Source: Beroe forskalii (Eukaryota; Ctenophora; Nuda; Beroida; Beroidae). From it: 64,000 nucleotides of DNA. Both the position numbers and the translations under genes were made by a program. The number at the start of each line of letters is the position of its first letter. Within the stretch, counting starts at the first letter, position 1. This document shows, piece after piece, positions 55,590-64,000 of the stretch. The stretch is from contig WFMF01000342.1 of NCBI GenBank assembly GCA_011033025.1, forward strand, positions 1-64,000, read 5' to 3'. The notes beneath the pieces were generated by a model, which searched no databases, had not been told where the DNA came from, and saw nothing but the letters and a program-made list of their open reading frames with translations.

Positions 55590-55860
55590 AATTCTGTATC
55601 TCGTGCTCCAAATTTCGTTAAGACTTCGTTTTGGGCTCAAATGAATTGTGATGTCCATGTTTCATGATTTTTTGCAAATGCTCTAAAAATGCTCACGAAA
55701 CGAGTTCTAGGCCAAAAGCTGATTTCAGCCGACGCGACGGCTTAAATAAGACATTTTTCCATAACTTTGGCCAGGAAGGTCGTAGAAAATTGGCTTTGGC
55801 TCAAATGAATTGCAATGAACACGTTAATATTCGACTTCTAATAAAGTTAAACATGAGCAA
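55590..55860 (+). repeat. Diverged relative of the 171-bp unit
   Basis: Line-by-line resemblance to the 171-bp unit of the palindrome: GCTCACGAAACGAGTT (unit: GCTCACAAACCGAGTT), TTTCAGCC..CG.CGGCTT (unit: TTTTAGCC..ACGCGGGCTT), CCAGGAAGGTCGTAGAAA, and AATTGCAATG (unit: AATCGCAATG) then a CGACTT-TAATAAA end. A partial second copy precedes it (55605-55670). Roughly 70 percent similarity by eye. Confidence 0.6.
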
Positions 55861-58800
55861 AAAACTAAACCATTCGAATTTCCACATTAAAACCAGAAAT
55901 TGGACCATTGCAGAATGGAGGGGGTCTTAAACCTACCCTGGTGCCAAAAATGAAATAATCAGACGGCTTGGAACTTATCCTAAGCTGCAATTCATCACAA
56001 TTTCATGTCAAAACCCCATAAAGCCAGCGAAATTCTTTTCTTTACCACCCTGCAAAAAATTTCGGCGATTCAACTCCATTTTGTTCAGTTATTTGGCTAC
56101 CGTAGGAATTGGGGGTACCAATTGAAACTCTCCCTCTTTCCTTTATGTTACTAAGGAGGATTGGCACCTTTTCTAACATCATCGTGATTCAACGCAAACT
56201 CAATACTAATTGATTCTTTCTTAGTTAAAATAGTTCTATAGTTACTAACGACATTCTATAATTAGGTGGATAATGCCCGTTAATTAAGTTTTTATGTCGA
56301 CTGAAAGACTGATGTTTGACCTTCAATAGCAGCCATAATTGAGTAATTTATGATAACCGTACCACACCCTTTTTGAATTGAAATGAAAAAAATGTTCATC
56401 TATAGCACAGTTATTATACAATTTTTTCCAATTAATAAGCAATGAGCTCTAAGTCCAATAATAAATCATTGGCAAAAACACCGATAGACTTACTTGATAC
56501 TTTGCTTTTGGTTTCATAAATCTAAATGAACTTAAATTTTGGTTTCATAAATCTAAATGAACTTAACTTAAACGTCTCAAAAACTTTTATTCTCGTTTTA
56601 AGTTTTAACGGAAACGTTTGATATTAAATTTTTCACGGGAACGTTATTGATCAATGTATTAGAAATGCTTTTTGATAAAGTTTTACGGACGCCAAAATTG
56701 AACCAAAGAAAGGTGTTTTTCTTGGTTTATTTTTGATTTCGTTTGACTTGCCGGAGGATATTCGATACCTCAAAGGAACGCTCCCTATTATGGACCCGAA
56801 ACACAGGATTAGAGGTCACAATTTACATTAGATACAAATGCCAGACGTTGTCTGCACCATATTTTTTCAAGCGCACGGAGGGGGCCAGGCAACGCCTGGC
56901 AAAGATACACACGACCATACTGGCGGCTGGCTTAATGGCACGTTTCCATCCTGATAAGTGTACAAGCTACCAAAGCACTGAGTAATGAGTAATAAGTGCA
57001 CTTTGGTACGTTCAGTTCCAATTTCCCTTCTTCCACTAATCACGACGACTTGGGAATAAAAACTTTGATTCTGAGGACTAGCAACTGCCAGTGTTCTAAT
57101 TGTAGCTTGATCAGTGAGATCTAGCAACTAGTTTCTAAAGTGTTGTTCTCAGGGAATGCGTGCAAAGGGCAAGAGCTACGAGGAATTGAAAATGAAAGTG
57201 AAACTAGTGGGTGCCACCAAATTACTTTTGCGGCACTAAATTTAAATTCAATGTATCATAAACTTTGGCTTGCTACTAGAGTATTTAATATGAGTAATTT
57301 AGGTGGTATATGATAATTGATGAATTATGCTGGTTCGCATAAAGTATAAACCCCGTAATAGCTGTTCTTGCCTATATAGTAGCCTACGTACTTACATATT
57401 CTAGCCTATATACTCCTGTAGTACCCTACATATTCTAACACTAATGCTAGAAGAACGCGGAACTCAGCACTACACACCACTACAGATATCACATACGAGC
57501 ACTAGACGGCTGAGAGTGACGTCATTATCATGGTTTAGAATTGTAAATTAGTGAGGTTAAACCGTCGTTCTATGGACGGTATTTGTATATACCGGTAGCC
57601 TAAAGTCCAATGCACTTTTGACTTTATGCACTACGTGTGAAGAATTCATTATCCCGAAGTATATTCCTATACCTAGTCTTTGACTATTTGGCAATGACAA
57701 GTGTTCGTTATGACAGTTGTTTGTTTGTGCGAAAGGATGCTTGTTTGTTTGTTTGTTTGTTTGTTTGTTTGTTTGTTTGTTTGTTTGTTTGTTTGTTTGT
57801 TTGTTTAGGTTGTAGTATGTGCGTCTGCTTTCAAACCGTTCCATTCGACATGTGTTATGCTCACGTGCGATGGATGGCCTTGTTAAAACTAACAGCGCAG
57901 TTTTTCGATGTCTTAAACCAACGGACGGCATTTGGGGTATGGAATTACGGAGGTTATGTTAAATATTCAAATTCAGACGTGTAAATTCTAAATTGTCAAT
58001 TGTTGTTGACGATTGACATGTCAAAATGTCAAGTCACCCGTCTTGTCTCAATGTCATTGCAAGATTTGAGTTTTTGCCTCAAACAAAATTTTCTAGTTAG
58101 AAATTATTCGATTGGTGATCAAATTAATGGCCACGTAAGAAACGGATACACATTTTCATCCATAAATTTTGCTTTCTTTTCCATCTTCTCGATCAAAATT
58201 GTTATAAATTCAGTCATTCTCATCTAATGACGAAACAAATTTCCTTGCATGTCTCCATAGAGACGTGTCTTTTTCCTTTGTGTTATATTTTTCATCCTTC
58301 GTTTTCTGTCGTTTTCACTGAGGATAATTATCGTTTAATTTGCTATACGTAACGCTATTCAAACGACGACGACTACTATTATGCATCTTATTATGCTATT
58401 AGCTATCAACATATACGACAAAACAAATCACAACAAGATTATTATGTGTTCCATTTAAACATAATGCCATTGCTATTAAACTTTCTTGAAAGTTCATTTA
58501 TGCAAATTGCCTATTTATAGCTAGTTCGAATTTCGAGAATGTGGATTGATTTCAAGTACTTGGACAGTAACCAATATAAATAATACCCTAAGTTTAAGCT
58601 TTTGGAAAAGCTTGTGATGATATCATAGATCATACAGCAAGATCTTCACGTCACCGCCCACTTAGTTCTAACAAGTGAGTGACGTCACAACTCCGCTCAT
58701 TTCCACCGGAGACCAATAACCTAGCACTTGCTAAGTAGTGTCGGCTCTCAGAATGGGGTGTTTGAATGCCACATATTATCTATACACGCCCCATGCTTTG

Positions 58801-61800
58801 TTGGTGTCTGTGTTCTTTATTCGCTCCTGAGTCCGATGCTAATTGTAGTTTTGCTTTGCCTGTATGATCTTCTAAAGATAATATCAGTGGGAGGCAACAG
58901 CGTGGGGATTTGACAGTTTATCGCCCATTACTAAAACAGTCGGTTAGATTTTAATATTACTTAAAAGTACTTAGAAATTGATTGATCATTTGTATTTAAT
59001 CCGCAGGAAATTCCAAAAGTGAGCCTATAATTTTGTGTTCTTTTTCATTGATCAGAAAAATTATCAATTAGTATTATTTCTGAAACAACAGAGAGTGAGT
59101 ATTTGAGCTATGAAATTGTCAATTATCAAAGATCTGTTCCACAGTTTAGCAGTTTGACTTAGGACCCTGGACCAAACTTGTCTTTTGACGCACCATATTC
59201 TTAGAGGGGTCATGTATTTCTTAGCACGAATTAGGTGGTCATGAATATTTATATGTTTCAATCCTCACTTTACTTATGCTCACTGCTGAAACACAAGGAA
59301 ATATTCTATTGACTCTACCTATTTATACCCGCACATGCTCCAGATCATGTTAATAACTGCAACACCTGTCACACTTAACAAGGCAAACATTGTACACCGT
59401 TTATATGATGTGTACATTGGTGTGTATTTTGTACTGGGAATTACATATGCAAGTGTACCTTTAGTGTGCATGCTTCACCTTTCCTAGCGTGCTTTCCCTC
59501 GTTATGAAGCGTATTTTTCCTATGGTCGCGAAGTTTTTAACTTTCTAACGAGTCAAAGCATTATTACCTATGTTTTGTCCACAGCTTAGTTTCGTGCCTT
59601 CGTGGGGCATCTTTGAGCGTAGTTTTGTAAGTCATGAAATGACACATGTTGTAATTTTCTCAGTTATAAGACTATAAGGTACCACCCACTCCTTGCATCA
59701 GCACTATTCTTACCTTCAAAGAACAATCCTATTTTGCCTTCTTTTCATCTAGATTACACGTTAAATGACATTCTTCATCTGAGAGAAAAGCTTCTTTAAA
59801 CATTCTACCAGTCGATAACTTCCTAATATACTTTACGTCTTAAACTCCTCATTCTAATTCAGAAAATAAAACAACAAGTGGCACCCTCATTATAATTGTT
59901 TTGTTGAAGAACTTATTGTTGAATGAGATTGTAGGCGTGTAGCGCCATATAGTCTAAGCTTCAATTGGACGGCATAATTTTAAATTATAACAGAATCTTG
60001 TTTAAACAATCCCCATTATCATCGAAAAACTTAGTTGTATTTGGACCGCTAGAAATTGAAAAGAAAACTTTTAAAAATTTATCAGTCGTATGAGATTAAT
60101 TGTATTTGAATTGAACAAATTCTTGGGCGTCTGGATCTCAAATTAAGCTTTGACTAAGTATACGTCTTGTATCTATTTTGTAACTATTCATGCCAATTTG
60201 ATATGAAATTTCTTTAATTATAGATTGCTATTTTGATACAATACCCCTTTTGGCTTGTTTCCTTATCCCTTCGTATACTGTTCATTAAACGATACGGACA
60301 ATGAGAATTTGTCTTGTTAATCTACCACTGATTAGCCATTGGATGAGGCATTAAAGGAACCAAACGAGAGTTATGGTAACCATTATAACCGTTATAGTGA
60401 TGCGACAGCCACATTTGTATTAAAAGAGTAATGGATGATTTGTTTGTAAATCTATAAGTGACACACCTGTTCTCTCATTTACAGCTTCTCTCAATTTGTA
60501 CTATCATTGCTATTCACTACACTAAGTGATCTGTAAGCTACAAATCCCTAATAGAAAGTAGATTATATTATTTACCTTCGATTTGTGTGCGGTCACAGCT
60601 TTCCTTCCTGTTGCTAATGGAACTTGGGCTCGAGATCAAAGTGCACAGCTTTCCTTACTCCGCCCATACTCCACCCTGTGCGAGCGCAGCTTTGGCCCTG
60701 ATCACAGCTTTACCGGTCCAATCATAGCAAGATCACAGCGTCCTGAAATATCAAATGTTTACCAGGAGACAATCCCACAAATATGGGTTGAAATTATACA
60801 TTTTCATTTTCTGTGAGTATTTGAGTTGTCTCGATAAGGACTCGTAAAGCCTATTCCCTGCCAATGTTTTCTCCCTTGTTCATCTAAAACTCCGTATTCT
60901 AATAGTTGAAATTACCTAGTTAATAAACATAATTGGTGAGACACGACTCAAGTTGCCCTATTGTTTAAAAATTTGTTATTCTGAAATGGCCTACTGTTTG
61001 GTGTTTAAAGTTTTACGATTAACGTTCGAGATAGGGTCTTTTGAGTGGGCTGGAACGGTGTAATTTATTTGTTTAAGAACCCTTTTATTGAGTAAAGTGT
61101 TTGACCCATGTCCTAAAGCCGCCAGGAATGGGTCACACACTTCACACAATGAAATGTTTCAAAATAATAAGCAGTTACTTGCCGGGCACTACGCAGTAAT
61201 TAATCTCTTATTATCTTCATGAGAAACACGCGCCAAAGGTCTCTGTAGCCAGATAAAAACAATATTTTGTTGCTATATTATTTGGCTTTCATTATTTTAT
61301 TTAGTCCCCAGAACCTTTTTTCACGTGCTGCTTGTAGTTCTAATTATTTGAGCTGAGTTGGTATAATTTGCGTAGTTTGTTTACCGCACCATGTTTTTCT
61401 ATTTAGACTTTTTCGAAGGAGTCAATAGACTGCATCCTTTTGAAGAGCAACCATCAGGGTTTTGCGATGTGTCACTTCATTAAATTTTAAGAAGAATATC
61501 TCGTTTTGAAAGTGGAGGGGTCTGAGTTTTTTACATGCTTTCATGCGATTTCCACATTTGAGTCAAACAAAATATGATTATAGAGTAATTGACACTGACA
61601 GTTGCTGAAAATAGGGAAAGATGATTACGTAGACTGCTTAGAGATGTCTGAAATGCCTTAAATTATAGCTTATACGTTATGAGGATTCAGACTGTCGATG
61701 TGATAACGCCGCATAGGATTTTCATGTGGTATTGAAGCTCGGCAAATAAATCCATATCAAATCGCAGAAGTAATGTAAGCAAGTTTTGAGCTTTATCAAA

Positions 61801-61960
61801 CGATTCCTCGTCGCGAACACATGATTTGTTCTCAGTAATTGTGAGTTTCAACTGTAGTTATGATTCATCAATTGTTAAGACTTAATCCGAGTCCCTATCG
61901 TTAGTTTAAAAGTTATTCACCAGCCGAAAGCACTTCGTCTCCCTTTTCTCGCCGCCTCAT
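55861..61960. other. Gene-free stretch
   Basis: Both strands were scanned for conserved motifs and exon-like blocks with splice sites; none recognised. Open frames are short and compositionally like the flanks. Contains a microsatellite (57738-57807), a TGACGTCA site at 58679-58686 and a cluster of CACAGCTTT words near 60595-60735. Distal exons of a flanking gene could be missed if they are short. Confidence 0.4.
57738..57807. repeat. (TTTG)n microsatellite
   Basis: About seventeen uninterrupted TTTG units. On the minus strand it reads as an NKQT repeat, and on the plus strand as CLFV; neither is likely coding. Confidence 0.95.
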
Positions 61961-62092
61961 TAGTAAACACACGGGAAAAAGCACCACGGCCATACTACTA
62001 AATCTCCACGTTTACAACTTTGTACATTCCTCACAGTTGTCTTGACTCTTGGGCCGTCCCTTACGTATCTGAAGCTGCAGCGGAGGTCTTCA

Positions 62093-62516
62093 GCGTGCTG
62101 AACACTGTAGCGTGCTGAGTTCTGCAGCATGCTGAGTTCTGCAGCATGCTGAGATCTGCAGCGTGCTGAGTTCTGCAGCGTGCTGAGTTCTGCAGCATGC
62201 TGAGTTCTGCAGCGTGCTGAGTTCTGCAGCGTGCTGAGTTCTGCAGCATGCTGAGTTCTGCAGCGTGCTGAGTTCTGCAGCATGCTGAGTTCTGCAGCAT
62301 GCTGAGTTCTGCAGCATGCTGAGTTCTGCAGCATGCTGAGTTTTGCAGCGTGCTGAGTTCTGCAGCATGCTGAGTTCTGCAGCGTGCTGAGTTCTGCAGC
62401 ATCCTGAGTTCTGCAGCGTGCTGAGTTCTGCAGCATGCTGAGTTCTGCAGCGTGCTGAGTTCTGCAGCATTCTGAGTTCTGCAGCGTGCTGAGTTCTGCA
62501 GCTTGCTGGGCTTCTC
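62093..62516. repeat. 17-bp minisatellite, about 25 copies
   Basis: Unit GAGTTCTGCAGCRTGCT (17 bp). Near-perfect apart from one position that is G (CGTG) or A (CATG), plus a few other single changes (CATCC, CATTC, GAGAT). Period 17 keeps all three minus-strand frames open over about 400 bases and gives long spurious ORFs. The flanks at 62540-62600 carry two decayed units. Confidence 0.95.
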
Positions 62517-63195
62517 AGCTTAAAATAATAATCTAGCATAGTGAACTCTGCAGCGTTGAGAAATCACCAGCGTGCTAAAATCTTCAGTATGCTTAGCACT
62601 TCAGTCTTCAGCCGGTATGCATTAAACTGGGTTCCCTCAGAATTTTCTTTCTTAGTAAACGCATTTATTATAGGGCCTTTTTCGAAACTATGTTGCACGT
62701 TGCTGTTGAATTTTTTGATCAAGGAAGGCATAATGGTCAAACTCTGCAAATGCTCAAATGACACATTAAGAACCTATAAACACGTTAGAGTATAAGTATC
62801 AGATGAGTATAAGTATCAGATGAGGTTTCAGATCATTGTTTGTACTGAGCCATGCTACAGTGGATAGTTGATAGTACGAGGTTTTTGATAGGCCTGCGCA
62901 TGTGCCATTCTTGAGAAATGGCAATCAATGACCTACATAAACCACGAGTTGCTGACTACCATTATGCCTCTTTTTGCTTTAGAAATTCTCAAATTCTTTG
63001 AGCGTAAAATCCTTGATCCTTTCTGTTTGATGTCGAATTTCGTCCAACCAAGAATTATAAGTGCATTAAATGATAAACTCTTGCAGTTTTACACTATACC
63101 AAGTCGGTTTGAACTTTGAGCTGTTTGAGCACCTCAGACTCTGAAAACATCAGCCATGTCATCTGCTGCACACAGGCCTCGCAACCGGGAACCGG

Positions 63196-63240
63196 ACACG
63201 AGGTCGGGGGACACGAGGTCGGGGGACACGAGGTCGGTGG
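63196..63240. repeat. 15-bp minisatellite, three copies
   Basis: ACACGAGGTCGGGGG three times (third copy with GTGG), with single related words (GAGGTCGG, TAGGTCGC) up to 63320. Confidence 0.85.
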
Positions 63241-63754
63241 ACGCTATAGGTCGGCGACGGAAAACAGGGTGGACGTTAGGTCGCCGGTCGGTAAATCCCC
63301 ACAGGGTGGACGCGAGGTCGGCAGCCCTTTCCTATTTTATTCCTTTCCTTTAGTGTGTTGCTCATACGGTAGATCACTTGGTATAACCAAGTCAGAAGAG
63401 CAAGTCAAGTGTACTGTACCCAAATCCCTATATTGGGCTTGAATGTGCCTCAAGTCTCAACATCACATGCACAAGAATTGCTGCAAGTGCAATGGTAAAA
63501 ATACAAAATATGAATGCCCTTAGCAAATGCAGACTACAGAAATTCGTCTCAAGGATTTTTAATGTTTGAAGGACGTTTTTATTTCGATTGAATACCTCTT
63601 TTTAACCATTATAAAAGTATAAACCTGGATTAAATTTCAAATCCACCCCGACCAGAAAAATGTTATTGTTTTTTTTCTTGAAATGCAAAACTTGCGGATT
63701 GATGTGAATTATAAATCTTGCTGAACTTTGAACTAATAGTAATACGTCATAGGA

Positions 63755-63955
63755 CAGGAGGAAACGACCGGTTATAACCGAACCAAAACACCGGAAACCG
63801 GGCGCTTTTAGCCAAGCCAACCGAAGCCCGAAACCGTAACCGGATATTTTGATTTCGCAATCGGTCGGTTAACCGAACCGAAACCGAAATATCGATAAAC
63901 CGGAGTTTTTGGCAAACCGAAACCGTAGCCGGATTTATTGAGAAATGGTAATCGG
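63755..63955. repeat. ACCGAAACCG / CGGTTAACCG-rich segment
   Basis: Words of the type AACCGAAACCG and their inverse CGGTCGGTT recur about a dozen times, with TCGGTTAACCGAACCGAAA as a palindromic centre near 63865-63885. Looks like a decayed foldback element. No ORF. Confidence 0.5.
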
Positions 63956-64000
63956 TCGTTTGGTAACACCCAGCCCATCAAATGGGCTTGGTGGTCTGCG

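Noticed and set aside
55664-55930. 88-residue plus-strand ORF
   Set aside because: It overlaps the diverged 171-bp repeat relative and shows no protein family resemblance.
57557-57984. ORFs with CLFV or NKQT repeats
   Set aside because: Translation of the TTTG microsatellite.
62090-62539. Minus-strand ORFs of up to 158 residues (LQNSACCRTQHAAE type)
   Set aside because: They are the three-frame translation of a 17-bp minisatellite with no stop in its unit; no start context or splice evidence.

Overview
The window is nuclear DNA of an invertebrate animal. It is AT-rich and intron-containing, has GT-AG splice sites throughout, and is crowded with minisatellites and short inverted-repeat elements. 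Tankyrase, a GPR155/LYCHOS protein and a type-I ferlin are all animal genes. A repeat-borne ORF with a tesmin/TSO1-like cysteine-rich tail resembles a family I recall from cnidarians and some arthropods. A cnidarian or other early-branching animal is my best guess, but the phylum cannot be fixed from the sequence alone.

Layout. 1-286: microsatellite and the first coding exon (minus strand) of a rhodopsin-family GPCR. 287-3551: no recognisable gene; an E-box cluster, a 27-bp minisatellite and a 235-bp hairpin element. 3552-7370: 3' part of a tankyrase gene (ankyrin repeats, SAM, PARP) in four exons. 8341-8746: short inverted-repeat element filled with a 21-bp array. 9819-12394: GPR155-like gene in one coding exon, whose stop codon lies in the first unit of a 31-bp minisatellite running to about 13323. 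16275-43974: a ferlin gene reconstructed here as 48 coding exons (about 2274 residues); intron phases match at every junction once two one-base breaks are allowed for. 44000-48900: MITE-like elements and a tRNA-like SINE head. 48913-53985: a 5.07-kb palindromic mobile element with two inverted copies of a CXC-tailed ORF and two inverted arrays of a 171-bp unit, itself invaded by nested elements. 54000-64000: no gene recognised; a 428-bp duplication, foldback elements and satellites.

Most notable: (1) the ferlin exon ending at 40238 is followed by ten tandem 24-bp copies of its own end, each rebuilding a 5' splice site, of which only the first keeps the reading frame. (2) Three conserved genes carry four one-base breaks, all at runs of G, which points to consensus error. 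(3) The 5-kb palindrome with matryoshka insertions. (4) The GPR155-like stop codon sits inside a minisatellite unit.

The genes have no obvious shared pathway: tankyrase is a poly-ADP-ribosyltransferase scaffold, GPR155 is a lysosomal sterol sensor and transporter-like protein, and ferlins drive Ca2+-dependent membrane repair and fusion. Three genes in a row on the plus strand is not evidence of an operon.
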